From CAWCUU01 sp963798855 (GTDB lineage: Bacteria > Gemmatimonadota > Gemmatimonadetes > Longimicrobiales > RSA9), in contig CAWCUU010000001.1 of assembly GCA_963798855.1 (NCBI GenBank), forward strand, positions 620,001 through 684,000: 64,000 nt of DNA, read 5' to 3'. The position numbers were made by a program, and so were the translations under genes. This document shows, piece by piece, positions 1 to 8,707 of the stretch; the first letter of the stretch is position 1, and the number at the start of each line of letters is the position of its first letter. The notes below the pieces were generated by a model. It was not told the origin of the DNA. It did not search any database and saw only the letters and a program-made list of their open reading frames with translations.

Positions 1-131
1 GGGTCGATCGGGCCGTAGAGCAGCCCGAGAAAGCGCAGGAGCGCGAGCAGGCTCGCGTCGGTGCTCGCCTTGAGGTCCCCCCAGAAGCGGGAGCCCCACT
101 CCGAAACGGATCGTCGGATGCGCTCGAACAT
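1..131 (-). CDS. Start of a probable cytochrome b-type subunit (partial)
   Basis: The first 43 codons of a minus-strand gene run off the left edge of the window. It starts with ATG at 131, three bases after the stop of the Rieske-like gene, so the two are almost certainly co-transcribed. The visible part begins MFERIRRSVSEWG and ends LLRFLGLLYGPID, an amphipathic N-terminus of the sort that precedes the first membrane helix in cytochrome b/b6 proteins. A Rieske-fold gene directly upstream is the usual arrangement in bc-type quinol oxidoreductases. The identity rests mainly on that context; too little is visible to see haem-ligand histidines. Confidence 0.5.
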   Translation of the reverse strand, partial: MFERIRRSVSEWGSRFWGDLKASTDASLLALLRFLGLLYGPID

Positions 132-134
132 TTC

Positions 135-605
135 TCAGGATCTCGCCACGTAGACGACGCCGTCGCGGATGAAGACCGGGTAGCGCTGGAGCGGCACGGT
201 CGTGAGCCCGCGTACGACGTTGCCGTGGAGGTCGTAGACGAGATAGCTGCAGGGCGAGACCACTCGTAGCGAGGTCGCGTCCCAGCTCAGGATGCAGCCG
301 TCGTTGGGCGCCGTCCCCTGCAGCGCGGTGTAGGTCCCCTCGCCGGTACGGATGACGAGGATGATCTCGTCGCCCCAGTTGACGATGCGACTCGCCGCGA
401 CCGGCATCTCGGATTCCGTCGCGACCCTGTAGGCGGGTTGCAGCTCGGCGAGCTGGAGGTGCTCCGGCGGGAGCAGGTAGAGGAAGAGGATCAGGATCAG
501 GCCGACCACCATCAGGACGACGATTCCGCCGAGGAGGTACTCGCTGAAGCCGGCCCTCCAGCCGGGAGTCTCGACCGTCCGCTCCGCTCCACCGCCTGTC
601 GCCAT
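135..605 (-). CDS. Membrane-anchored Rieske-fold protein without cluster ligands
   Basis: A 156-residue protein starting at MATGGG (ATG at 605). Residues about 22-42 form one membrane helix (LLGGIVVLMVVGLILILFLY) and the rest is a Rieske-type beta domain. Two family loops can be aligned: the CTHxGC loop reads APNDGC, and the CPCHG loop reads SPCSY. The four [2Fe-2S] ligands (Cys, His, Cys, His) are therefore Ala, Asn, Ser and Ser, while the two cysteines that form the disulfide in true Rieske proteins remain. The downstream text LVYDLHGNVV and the final strand VFIRDGVVYV fit the fold. It sits just upstream of a probable cytochrome b gene. I infer a structural or regulatory subunit of a bc-type complex that cannot carry a Rieske cluster. 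An upstream in-frame start at 698 exists but encodes low-complexity sequence. Confidence 0.75.
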   Translation of the reverse strand: MATGGGAERTVETPGWRAGFSEYLLGGIVVLMVVGLILILFLYLLPPEHLQLAELQPAYRVATESEMPVAASRIVNWGDEIILVIRTGEGTYTALQGTAPNDGCILSWDATSLRVVSPCSYLVYDLHGNVVRGLTTVPLQRYPVFIRDGVVYVARS

Positions 606-1084
606 GGCGCTGCTCCGACGAGATGGCCTCGTGCACGGCCCGCGGGCCGCATGCGGCGCGGCGATCGTCGCCACGCCGTGACAAGACACCGGGTCCATAC
701 CCTGTGCGTTGGGCCGCGGCGGCGCAATGTCCGCGACTCATCCGCACGGTGCCGCGACTCATTCGGACGGGGCCGCGACTCATTCGGACCGGGCCGCGGC
801 CCGGTACCCGCCGCCCCGGATGGCCGCCGCCGTAAACCGCGCCTGCACGGCGAGACCGGGTTACATAAGGCGTCGGGCCATCCTCGCGACAGCGGAAATA
901 CCCGGGTTCTGCTGGGGGGAAACTCCCGACTCGCCGGTAGGGGTTCGCGTCGGCCGAGACGACGGCGGTTTCCGGCATTTCCCGATAACGGCCGTAAGCG
1001 GGCGCGGCACACATTGCGAATGCGGGCGTCCGTGCCGCGGAGGCCGGCCGGCCGCACGCGCAGGTGCCGAGGATGGGAGGGCGG
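606..1084. other. Divergent intergenic region between bc-type genes and V-ATPase operon
   Basis: About 480 bases separate two divergent operons and contain no convincing gene. Open frames here have atypical, Arg/Pro/Gly-rich translations. The region must hold both promoters, but no clear -35/-10 pair stands out. It contains a triple 21-bp tandem repeat (731-793). A Shine-Dalgarno-like GGGAGGGCGG lies just before the ATG at 1085. Confidence 0.6.
731..793. repeat. Three tandem 21-bp repeats
   Basis: Three adjoining 21-bp copies start at 731, 752 and 773, each beginning CCGCGACTCAT. Copies two and three differ at one position (GGACGGGG versus GGACCGGG); the first differs at several. The repeat lies between the divergent Rieske-like and V-ATPase operons. 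A 21-bp period places equivalent bases on the same DNA face, which would suit a multi-site regulator, but that is inference. Confidence 0.8.
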
Positions 1085-1435
1085 ATGTCGAGAGTCGTGC
1101 GCGAAGCGACGGTGCCGGCCTTGGCCGAGAGCGAGCTGGCTCGTCTGATCGCGGCCGAGGAACGCCTTTCGGCGGCGACACGCGAGGCGAGACGCGCGGC
1201 CGCCGAGCGGATCGATGCGGCGCGGGCAGAAGCGGCCGTCTCCGCGGAGCAGGAGGCGCGGGCGGTCGAGGCGGCGATCGCTTCGCTACGCGAGCGCGTG
1301 CTCGGCGAGGTGGAGCGGGCGCGGACCGAGGCCGAATCGGAGCGCACGCGGCGACTCGGGCTGTACCGCTCGGTAGCGGCGGAGCGGTTGCGATCGCTGG
1401 CGGACTCGGTGCTCGCCTCGCTGGCGGGCGACTGA
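1085..1435 (+). CDS. ntpF: V/A-type ATPase subunit G/H-like peripheral stalk protein
   Basis: A 116-residue protein starting at MSRVVREA (ATG 1085), preceded by GGGAGGGCGG. Nearly the whole chain is Ala/Glu/Arg-rich and predicted helical (ARLIAAEERLSAATREARR and on), the pattern of the coiled-coil G/H stalk subunit that pairs with subunit E. It is the first gene of an operon whose order matches the ntpFIKECGABD order of Enterococcus hirae. Sequence alone is too low-complexity for identification; position and coiled coil make the call. Confidence 0.8.
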   Translation: MSRVVREATVPALAESELARLIAAEERLSAATREARRAAAERIDAARAEAAVSAEQEARAVEAAIASLRERVLGEVERARTEAESERTRRLGLYRSVAAERLRSLADSVLASLAGD

Positions 1436-1441
1436 GGCATC

Positions 1442-3346
1442 GTGATCCTCAAGATGGCGAGGGTGCGGGTGCTGGGCCCACGGCGGGCCCTGACGCGCAC
1501 GCTCGAGCTGCTGCAGGATGCGGGCACCGTGCACCTGAGCGATGCTCGCGAGCGGCGTCCCGAGCTGGGCCCGGCGGAGCCGACGCCGATCGCGGCTCGC
1601 AGGCTGCGCCAGCTGCGGCGCCTTCAGCAGCGGGTGCAATGGGCGCTGGACGCCATTCGCGATGTCGGCGCCCCGGCCGTCGAGCCGGCTCCGGCTTCTG
1701 CGGACGCGGGGCAGTTGGCGCGCTGGGCGCGACTGGCCCGACAGACGCGCCGCTCCGCGGACGCGGCGCGAGCGCGGGTCGCGGATCTCGAAGAGGAACG
1801 CGACCTCCTGCTGCGTTACCGCGACTTCTTCCGCGTGTTCGAGTCGGTGCTACAGGCCGCCGACGACTGGACCATCACGGTGGCCTTTCCAGTTGTGCTC
1901 CGCGCGGATGAGGCCGCGGCGGAGCAGGCACTTCGGGACGGTCTGCGCGGGCTGCTGGGCGAGGACTTCGAGCTGCTTTCCCGCGAGCTTCCGAGCGGCG
2001 AGCGCGCGCTGCTGATCCTGGCGCCGGCGTCCGGCGCACAGCGAGTGGAGCGGCTGCTGATGCAGGCGCGCGTGCAGGAGATCCCGCTGCCCGCCTCGTA
2101 CGCGGGCCGCCCCGCCGGCGAGGCATGGCCGGCGATCCGGAAGCGGCTGGAGGCGCTGCCGGGCCGCATCGCCGAGGCGCGGCGTGAGCTCGCCGCAATC
2201 GGGGAGCCGGCACTGGGCGAGCTGTTGCTGGCCCGGCGCGTCGTTGCCGACCGACTGATGGAGGAGGAGGCGGCGGGGCTCGCTGGCACGACGGCGCGCG
2301 CGTTCGTGCTCGAGGGATGGGCACCGCTCCGCGATGTGCCCTCGCTCGGCGAGATGCTCGGCCGCGAGATCGGCGGCGAGATCGCGCTGGAGGTGGTCTC
2401 GCGCGAGGAGTGGAGCGCCGACGAGGCGCCCGTAGCGCTCAGCAACCCGCGCATCCTGCGCCCGTTCGAGGTGCTCATCGCGCTCTTCCCGCTCCCCCGC
2501 TATGGCACCATCGACCCGACACCGTTCGTCGCTGTCTTCTTTCCGATGTTCTTCGGCATCATTCTGGGCGACGCCGGCTACGGCGTGGCGCTGGGGCTGA
2601 TCTCGCTCGTGCTGCACCGCCGCTCCGGCGAGAGCAGCACGCTCCGCTCGATCTCCGAGGTCGCGGGCGCCGGGGCCGTGTTCGCCGTGATCTTCGGAGT
2701 GCTGTTCGGTGAGGTCTTCGGCGACCTCGGTAGACGCGTGGTCGGCATGCGGCCGATCCTCTTCGACCGGGAGGAGGCGCTGGTGCCGTTTCTCGGCTTC
2801 GCCGTCGCCCTCGGACTCGTCCACGTGCTGATCGGCCTCGGTCTCGGCGTGATCACGGGCATCCGGCGTCGGGAGCTGCGGCACGCCCTGGGACCGGGCC
2901 TGACCGCCCTGATGATCGTGCTGATCGTGCTCGGGCTGCTCGTCGCTATGGAGAAGCTGCCGGCGAGCTTCTTCAGCCCCGTGATCATCGGCCTGCTCGT
3001 CACCTTCCCTGTGCTGGTCGTCGTCGAGGGACTGATCGCTCCCGTCGAGCTGCTGTCCACCATCGGCCACATCCTGTCGTACGCACGCGTGATGGCGATC
3101 GGCACCGCCTCGGTCATGATGGCGGTCGTCGCGAACCGAATGGTCGGCGCCTTCGGCGGCGTCATCGTCGGAACCCTGTTCGCGCTGTTGTTCCACCTGG
3201 TCAACTTCGCGCTCGGCCTGTTCAGCCCGACCATTCACGCGCTGCGGCTCCACTACGTCGAGTTCTTCGGGACGTTCTACAGCCCGGGCGGGGTACCGTA
3301 CCGGCCGTTCGGCCACTGGAAGCCCCGCGCCGGAGAGTCCACCTGA
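1442..3346 (+). CDS. ntpI: V/A-type ATPase membrane subunit I (a subunit)
   Basis: A 634-residue stator subunit forming the ion half-channels against the K ring. The GTG at 1442 gives MILKMARVRVLGPR, matching the family start (M-I-x-K-M-x-x-V-x-x-x-G); an ATG 12 bases later is less likely. Residues about 1-320 are a helical cytoplasmic arm. From about residue 350 come seven to eight membrane segments, with the family signatures PFVAVFFPMFFGIILGDAGYG (first part) and LSYARVMAIG, where the essential Arg lies. The length is usual for bacterial subunit I. It is six bases after the stalk gene and 17 before the ring subunit gene. Confidence 0.95.
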   Translation: MILKMARVRVLGPRRALTRTLELLQDAGTVHLSDARERRPELGPAEPTPIAARRLRQLRRLQQRVQWALDAIRDVGAPAVEPAPASADAGQLARWARLARQTRRSADAARARVADLEEERDLLLRYRDFFRVFESVLQAADDWTITVAFPVVLRADEAAAEQALRDGLRGLLGEDFELLSRELPSGERALLILAPASGAQRVERLLMQARVQEIPLPASYAGRPAGEAWPAIRKRLEALPGRIAEARRELAAIGEPALGELLLARRVVADRLMEEEAAGLAGTTARAFVLEGWAPLRDVPSLGEMLGREIGGEIALEVVSREEWSADEAPVALSNPRILRPFEVLIALFPLPRYGTIDPTPFVAVFFPMFFGIILGDAGYGVALGLISLVLHRRSGESSTLRSISEVAGAGAVFAVIFGVLFGEVFGDLGRRVVGMRPILFDREEALVPFLGFAVALGLVHVLIGLGLGVITGIRRRELRHALGPGLTALMIVLIVLGLLVAMEKLPASFFSPVIIGLLVTFPVLVVVEGLIAPVELLSTIGHILSYARVMAIGTASVMMAVVANRMVGAFGGVIVGTLFALLFHLVNFALGLFSPTIHALRLHYVEFFGTFYSPGGVPYRPFGHWKPRAGEST

Positions 3347-3363
3347 GAAGAGGTGAGAGCGAG

Positions 3364-3585
3364 ATGGATATCGTCTGGATCACGTTGAGCGCGGCCCTCG
3401 CTATCGGGCTCCCCGCCATCGCCACGGCCTGGGCGCAGTCGAGGATCGGTGCCGCTGGTGCGGCGTCCCTCGCCGAGAAGCCGGAGTTGACCGGCACGAT
3501 GATCATCCTCGTCGCCATCCCCGAGACGATGGTCATCCTCGGCTTCGTCGTCGCGGTGCTGATCCTGTTCCGCACCGGCGGCTGA
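3364..3585 (+). CDS. ntpK: V/A-type ATPase rotor ring subunit K (c subunit)
   Basis: A 73-residue double-helix proteolipid, the short single-hairpin form rather than the doubled ~156-residue form of E. hirae. Helix 1 contains GLPAIATAWAQSRIGAAGAA and helix 2 IPETMVILGFVVAVLIL. The Glu in IPETM is the ion-carrying carboxylate, aligned with Glu139 of E. hirae NtpK, and the Gln in helix 1 matches its Gln110. The position equal to Gln65 is Met. The retained Gln/Glu/Thr set is compatible with Na+ binding, but sequence alone does not settle H+ versus Na+ coupling. A GAGAAGAGGTGAGAGCG tract precedes the ATG. Confidence 0.95.
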   Translation: MDIVWITLSAALAIGLPAIATAWAQSRIGAAGAASLAEKPELTGTMIILVAIPETMVILGFVVAVLILFRTGG

Positions 3586-3599
3586 GCGGGGCGATCGGC

Positions 3600-4190
3600 A
3601 TGGCCATGGAGGAGCTGCTCCGCTCGCTGGAAGAGGAGGCGAAGCGCGACATCGCCTCAGTCCGCTCGGAGGCGGAGGCGGAGGTGGAGCGGACCCGCGC
3701 CGTCGCGCGCGCAGAGCTCGCGCGCTGCATGGAGCATGCGCTCGCGGAGGAGGAGCGGCATCTGCGTGATCGCGCCGGGCAGGATCTCGCGCAGCTGAGG
3801 AGGGAGGTGGAGGGGGAGGTTCTGCGCGCGCGGCGGGAGGTCCTCGAAGTGATCTACGCGGCCGTGCGGTCCCGGTTGGAGGAGGTGCAGGACTACGACG
3901 CGTACCGGGCGGCACTCGCCGAGCGCGTCCTGGCCGCGCTTTCCTATGTCGGCGACGCCGCGGCACAGCTGACCTGTCATCCCGCCCTGCTCGGTCCGAT
4001 CGAGCGCATCGCGGGTGACCACCCAAAGTTGCGGATCGCCGCCGACGCGGAGATGGGCGCGGGATTCCGGATCGTCGCGGACGGCTCCGGGCTCGAGGTG
4101 GACGAGCGCCTCGAGGCTCGACTGGGGCAGCTCCTCCCCGAGCTCGACATCCGGCTCGTCGCCTCGATCGAGACGGAGGGGCGGTGCTGA
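3600..4190 (+). CDS. ntpE: V/A-type ATPase subunit E (peripheral stalk)
   Basis: A 196-residue stalk protein. Residues about 1-85 are a charged helix (MEELLRSLEEEAKRDIASV and on) that pairs with subunit G/H; residues about 100-196 form the globular end that grips the catalytic head (EMGAGFRIVADGSGLEVD is typical of subunit E). Two ATGs, 3600 and 3606, are both possible. The stop overlaps the start of the next gene as TGATG, indicating coupled translation. Confidence 0.9.
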   Translation: MAMEELLRSLEEEAKRDIASVRSEAEAEVERTRAVARAELARCMEHALAEEERHLRDRAGQDLAQLRREVEGEVLRARREVLEVIYAAVRSRLEEVQDYDAYRAALAERVLAALSYVGDAAAQLTCHPALLGPIERIAGDHPKLRIAADAEMGAGFRIVADGSGLEVDERLEARLGQLLPELDIRLVASIETEGRC

Positions 4191-5209
4191 TGTCGTGGGT
4201 GGATCTCGATGCACGCGTCCGCGGCATGGGGGGCAGGCTGCTCGGTCGGGCGGCGCTCGAACATCTGTCCGCGGCCGGCGAGCCGTCGCTGCTCGCGCGG
4301 GCGCTGCGAGACACCGATTACGGGCGAGTGCCGATGCCCGAGCGGCCCGCAGCCGCGGACCTCGATCTCGCGGTGCGGAGGCTCGCCGGCGAGCGGATGC
4401 GGCTGCTCGCGCGCTGGGCGGGACCGCGCGCGGATGCGCTGGCGGTTGTGTTCGAGGACGAGGACCGGCGGAGCATCCGGGCTCTGCTGCGCGGCGCGGT
4501 CGCGGGCGCCGCACCGGAGGATCGCCTGGCGGGGCTGATCCCGACACCGCGGCTTCCCGAGCGCGCGCTCGAGGAGATGGCCCGCCTGCCGACGACCGGC
4601 GACATCGCCGCCGCGCTCCTCGTGATGGGAAGTCCCTACGGCGGGGCTCTGCTCCGCGACGCGCGAAGTGCTCAGCCGGACCTCCCCCGGCTCGAGCGCG
4701 CGCTCTCGCGGACGTTCGCCGCGAGGGCGCGGAGCCTCGCTCGAGGCGCTGCGAGCGCGCTGGGCGAGCACGTGCGCCGCGTCATCGATGCGGAGAACAT
4801 TGCCGCCGCGCTCGCGATCGCGGCTGCCACCCGGGACGCGAGCGCGGCGCCGGACGTCGACTGGATTCCGGGCGGTCGCCTCGTGGATCGCGAGACGTTC
4901 GTGGCGGCCGCGACCGCCACGGACGTGCTCGAGGCCGGACGCGTCCTGGCGGGCGCGACGGGGCGGTCGCCCCTGAGGAGGGCAACGCGGCCGCCGGGTG
5001 AGCGGCACGGAAGCGTCGAGGATGCGTTGCTGCGTGCCATGATCGCGGAGCAGCGGCGGCAGGCGAGGCTCGAGCCGCTCGGGCCGGCGCCGGTGCTGCT
5101 CTACGCGCTCCGGCTGCGTGCGGAGGTGCTCGACCTGCGTCGCATCCTCTGGGGTGCTGCGCTCGGCGTGCCGTCCGCGCGGCTGGTGGAAGAGATGGTG
5201 AGCGTATGA
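4190..5209 (+). CDS. ntpC: V/A-type ATPase subunit C (d subunit, rotor adapter)
   Basis: A 339-residue protein linking the K ring to the central stalk. The start is the ATG at 4190, overlapping the previous stop (TGATG), giving MSWVDLDARVRGMGG. The three-fold helical repeats of the family appear as recurring R-x-x-L and RAL-x-x-TDY motifs, with C-terminal ALRLRAEVLDLRRILWG resembling the family's KxxExxNLRxIxxG signature. The length is usual. It sits between subunit E and the F-type stalk gene, as in E. hirae. Confidence 0.85.
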   Translation: MSWVDLDARVRGMGGRLLGRAALEHLSAAGEPSLLARALRDTDYGRVPMPERPAAADLDLAVRRLAGERMRLLARWAGPRADALAVVFEDEDRRSIRALLRGAVAGAAPEDRLAGLIPTPRLPERALEEMARLPTTGDIAAALLVMGSPYGGALLRDARSAQPDLPRLERALSRTFAARARSLARGAASALGEHVRRVIDAENIAAALAIAAATRDASAAPDVDWIPGGRLVDRETFVAAATATDVLEAGRVLAGATGRSPLRRATRPPGERHGSVEDALLRAMIAEQRRQARLEPLGPAPVLLYALRLRAEVLDLRRILWGAALGVPSARLVEEMVSV

Positions 5210-5532
5210 GCAAACACCTGCTGCGTGCGATCTGCCGACCCGCCCTTTCGGCCGGGTTCGGGCTCGCCGGTGTTCGAACGCTGGAAGCATCGAGCGCGGA
5301 GGAGGCCGCCGAGCGGCTGCGGGAGCTGCGCGCTCGCCCTGACGTGGGCCTGGTCTTCGTCGAGGAGGACCTTCTCGGTGAGGACGCGCGCCGCACCACG
5401 GACGCGCGGCGGCCGTTGCCGATGCTCGTGCCGATCCCCGCGCCGAGGGCCACGGAGCACGCCGATGAGGCCGAGGCATACGTCGCGGAGATCCTGCGTC
5501 GCGCGATCGGCTATCGCGTGAGGCTGCAATGA
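5206..5532 (+). CDS. ntpG: V/A-type ATPase subunit F (central stalk)
   Basis: A 108-residue central-shaft protein with a Rossmann-like fold. The start overlaps the previous stop as ATGA. Residues 16-45 match the family start (GFGLAGVRTLEASSAEEAAE), followed by VGLVFVEEDLL and the conserved PMLVPIPAP stretch, then a C-terminal helix ending IGYRVRLQ. It corresponds to NtpG of E. hirae and overlaps the subunit A gene by four bases. Confidence 0.9.
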   Translation: MSKHLLRAICRPALSAGFGLAGVRTLEASSAEEAAERLRELRARPDVGLVFVEEDLLGEDARRTTDARRPLPMLVPIPAPRATEHADEAEAYVAEILRRAIGYRVRLQ

Positions 5533-7298
5533 GCGAGGAAAGGGAAGGCGGCGGCGTCGCCCGGATCGTGCGCATCGCGGGCTCGCTCGTGGAGGCCAGC
5601 CCGCTCGGCGGCGCATCGCTCTACGAGCTCGCCCGCGTCGGCAGCCTCGGCCTCCTGGCAGAGGTCGTGCAACTGCAGGGCGATACCGCGACGCTGCAGG
5701 TCTACGAGGACACCGTCGGCCTGCGCGTCGGCGAGCCCGTGGCCGCGGGTGGACGCACGCTGGCCGTTCAGCTCGGCCCGGGACTGCTCGGATCGGTGCT
5801 GGATGGCATTGGCCGTCCGCTGCGCCGGCTCGCCGACCGGAGCGGCCGTTTTCTCGCCCCCGGGGTGACCGCGCCGACGCTCGACGCGTCGAGCGTGTGG
5901 CACTTCGAGCCGGCGCTTTCGCGCGGCGACCGGGTCGAGGCGGGCGACGTTCTCGGCCACGTCATGGAGGGCGCCGACTTCCGTCACCTGATCCTGCTTC
6001 CGCCCGGGCCGCCCGCCGAGATCGTCGAGCTGAGCGCGGGGGACTACTCGATCGAGGACGCGATCGGTGAGCTGAGCGACGGCCGTCCTCTCGGCCTCGC
6101 GCAGGAGTGGCCGTTGCGCGAGCCGCGGCCGGTGGCCCGGCGACTCGGTGCCAACCGGCCGCTGGTCACGGGCCAGCGGGTGCTCGACTTCCTCTTCCCG
6201 GTGGCCGAAGGGGGCAGTGTGTCGGTGCCGGGCGGCTTCGGAACCGGCAAGACCGTCGTCGAGCAGTCGCTCGCCCGCTTCGCGGACGCGGACGTCGTCG
6301 TCTACGTGGGCTGCGGCGAGCGTGGCAACGAGATGGCCGAGCTGCTGGCGGAGCTACCGGAGCTTCAGGATCCGCGGACGGGCGGCTCGATCATGGATCG
6401 CACCGTCCTGGTCGTGAATACGTCGAACATGCCGGTCGCCGCGCGGGAGTCCTCCATCTACCTCGGCATGACGATCGGCGAGTATTTCCGCGACATGGGC
6501 TACGGCGTTGCGGTGCTGGCCGACAGCATCTCCCGTTGGGCGGAGGCGCTGCGCGAGATGGGCGCTCGCCTGCAGGAGATGCCGGGAGAGGAGGGCTATC
6601 CGACCTATCTCGGCAACCGACTCGGGAAGGTGTACGAGCGCGCCGGCCGGGTGGCCGCGCTCGGCCGCCCCGAGCGCACCGCCGGCCTCAGCCTGATCGC
6701 CGCCGTGTCGCCGCCCGGCGGGGACCTCTCCGAGCCCGTCACGCAGGCGTCGCTGCGGGTCGCGGGAGCCTTGTGGGCACTGGACGCGGGGCTCGCGCAC
6801 CAGCGTCACTTCCCGGCCGTGGACTGGCAGGCGAGCTACAGCCTCTACACGGACGCGACCTCGGACTGGTTCGCCGAGCACGGCGGCTCCGACTGGCCGG
6901 ATCTGCGACGTCGAACGCTCGAGCTGCTGCAGCAGGAACGCGAGCTGAGAGAGATCGCAGGCCTCGTCGGCATCGACGCGCTGCAGGAGCCGGAGCGGCT
7001 GCTGCTGGAGACCGCGCGCATCCTGCGCGAGGTCGTGCTCGCGCAGAGCGCGTTCGATCCGGCGGATGCGACGTCGCCACCGGAGAAGACGTACCTGCTC
7101 GTGCGACTCGCTCACGAGATTCATGACACCGCGAGCGTGCTGCTGACCAGCGGCGTCGCGTTCGAGGCATTGCGTCTCGACGCGGCGCGGCGCGCGCTCG
7201 TCGCCGTGCGCGAGGCCCCCGCGCCCGAGCGCGCGGCGCGCGCGGAGGAGGCCGGCGCCGTGATCGCCGCACTGTCCGGCAAGGAGGTCGCCGCGTGA
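5529..7298 (+). CDS. ntpA: V/A-type ATPase catalytic subunit A
   Basis: A 589-residue catalytic nucleotide-binding subunit. Residues about 10-75 form the N-terminal beta-barrel; the family-specific non-homologous insert follows (about 110-190). The P-loop GGFGTGKT is at 235-242, followed by VGCGERGNEMAELL with the catalytic Glu, and Walker B is in VAVLADSISRWAEALREM. The C-terminal helical domain is complete. The ATGA overlap with subunit F shows coupled translation. The enzyme may make or hydrolyse ATP; the presence of a respiratory chain in the same window makes synthesis plausible. Confidence 0.97.
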   Translation: MSEEREGGGVARIVRIAGSLVEASPLGGASLYELARVGSLGLLAEVVQLQGDTATLQVYEDTVGLRVGEPVAAGGRTLAVQLGPGLLGSVLDGIGRPLRRLADRSGRFLAPGVTAPTLDASSVWHFEPALSRGDRVEAGDVLGHVMEGADFRHLILLPPGPPAEIVELSAGDYSIEDAIGELSDGRPLGLAQEWPLREPRPVARRLGANRPLVTGQRVLDFLFPVAEGGSVSVPGGFGTGKTVVEQSLARFADADVVVYVGCGERGNEMAELLAELPELQDPRTGGSIMDRTVLVVNTSNMPVAARESSIYLGMTIGEYFRDMGYGVAVLADSISRWAEALREMGARLQEMPGEEGYPTYLGNRLGKVYERAGRVAALGRPERTAGLSLIAAVSPPGGDLSEPVTQASLRVAGALWALDAGLAHQRHFPAVDWQASYSLYTDATSDWFAEHGGSDWPDLRRRTLELLQQERELREIAGLVGIDALQEPERLLLETARILREVVLAQSAFDPADATSPPEKTYLLVRLAHEIHDTASVLLTSGVAFEALRLDAARRALVAVREAPAPERAARAEEAGAVIAALSGKEVAA

Positions 7299-8707
7299 GG
7301 GCGCCGGCGCGGACGTACGCGGGCGCGAACGCGGCCGCGGGACCGCTGCTCTTCCTCGCGGGCAGCCCCGGCGTCGCGCTCGGCGAATGGGTCACCATCG
7401 CCACGCCGGGGCAGCCGGAGCGGAGGGGGCAGGTGATCGAGGCCGCCTCCGATGTCGTCGTCGTGCAGGTGCTGGATGATACGCTCGGACTCCCGCCGGC
7501 GCGTGCCCGGGTGCGGCTGTGCGGCGGCGTCCCGACCGCGGTCGTCGGGCGCGAGCTGCTGGGGCGCGCGCTCGGCGGCTCGGGCGCGCCGCTGGACGCG
7601 CTGCCGCCCCCGATCGGCGACGCGATCCGGCCGCTGTCCTCGGGAGCGATGAACCCCGTCCTGCGCGTGCCGCCGACGCAGTTCATCGAGACGGGCATCT
7701 CCGCGATCGACGGCCTCAACACGCTGGTGCGCGGTCAGAAGCTGCCCGTCTTCTCGGGGCCGGGACTGCCGGCGCTGGAGCTGGCCGCCTCGATCGTCGA
7801 GTGGGCGCGGGCGCCCGCCGGCGAAGCGTTCGCCGTCATCTTCGTCGGTCTCGGCATCACCGAGCGCGAGACCCGTGGGTTCCTGCAGCGCTTCGAGCGC
7901 AGCGGCGCTCTGGGGCGCAGCATCCTGTACCTCAATCAGACGCGCGATCCGACGATGGAGCGGCTGCTCGCGCCGCGCATCGCGCTTGCGCAGGCGGAGT
8001 ATCTCGCGTTCGAGTGCGGCTACAACGTGCTCATCGTGATGGCCGACGTACTCCACTACTGTGATGCGCTGCGCGAGGTCGCGGCCGCCCGCGAGGAGAT
8101 CCCGGCGCGCCAGGGCTATCCCGGCTACATGTATACGGACCTGGCCAGCCTCTTCGAGCGCGCCGGCATGCTGGAGGGCAGCAGCGGATCCGTCACGCAG
8201 ATCCCGATCCTGACCATGCCGGATGACGACATCACGCATCCGATTCCCGATCTGACCGGCTACATCACCGAGGGTCAGGTCGTGCTCAGCCGCGAGCTGC
8301 AGCGCAGCGGCGTATTTCCTCCGGTGGACGTTCTCCCGTCCCTCTCGCGCCTGATGAGCCACGCGATCGGCGAGGGTCGCACCGTCGCCGAGCACCGCGA
8401 GTGGGCCAACCAGCTCTACGCCACGTACGCCCTCGGCCGCGACGCCCGCCTCACGGCCGCGATCCTCGGCGAGGGCGGCATGCACGAGACCGACCGCCGC
8501 GCCCTCGCCTTCGCCGAGCGCTTCGAGAAGGAGATGGTCGGGCAGGGCCAGCACCGTCGCTCTCTCGCCGAGACGCTGGACGTCGGCTGGAGGTTGCTCG
8601 AATCCCTGCCGCGCGAGGACCTCATCCGCGTCTCCGACCGCACCCTCGACGCGCGCCGTGCCGCTCGCGGGGACGACGCGCCTCGACCGTCGCGGAGCGA
8701 GCCGTGA
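7295..8707 (+). CDS. ntpB: V/A-type ATPase regulatory subunit B
   Basis: A 470-residue non-catalytic head subunit alternating with subunit A in the hexamer. It starts with GTG at 7295, overlapping subunit A's stop. The degenerate P-loop region reads KLPVFSGPGLPALELAA, lacking the GKT of subunit A as expected for B. Family signatures include ISAIDGLNTLVRGQK, YPGYMYTDLASLFERAG and ITHPIPDLTGYITEGQ. The length is usual for this subunit. The stop overlaps the subunit D start as GTGA. Confidence 0.97.
   Translation: MRAPARTYAGANAAAGPLLFLAGSPGVALGEWVTIATPGQPERRGQVIEAASDVVVVQVLDDTLGLPPARARVRLCGGVPTAVVGRELLGRALGGSGAPLDALPPPIGDAIRPLSSGAMNPVLRVPPTQFIETGISAIDGLNTLVRGQKLPVFSGPGLPALELAASIVEWARAPAGEAFAVIFVGLGITERETRGFLQRFERSGALGRSILYLNQTRDPTMERLLAPRIALAQAEYLAFECGYNVLIVMADVLHYCDALREVAAAREEIPARQGYPGYMYTDLASLFERAGMLEGSSGSVTQIPILTMPDDDITHPIPDLTGYITEGQVVLSRELQRSGVFPPVDVLPSLSRLMSHAIGEGRTVAEHREWANQLYATYALGRDARLTAAILGEGGMHETDRRALAFAERFEKEMVGQGQHRRSLAETLDVGWRLLESLPREDLIRVSDRTLDARRAARGDDAPRPSRSEP

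Noticed and set aside
709..1911. Long plus-strand open frame covering the intergenic region and start of the ATPase operon
   Set aside because: Arg/Gly/Ala-rich translation with no domain; it is a frame shadow of ntpF and ntpI in high-GC DNA.
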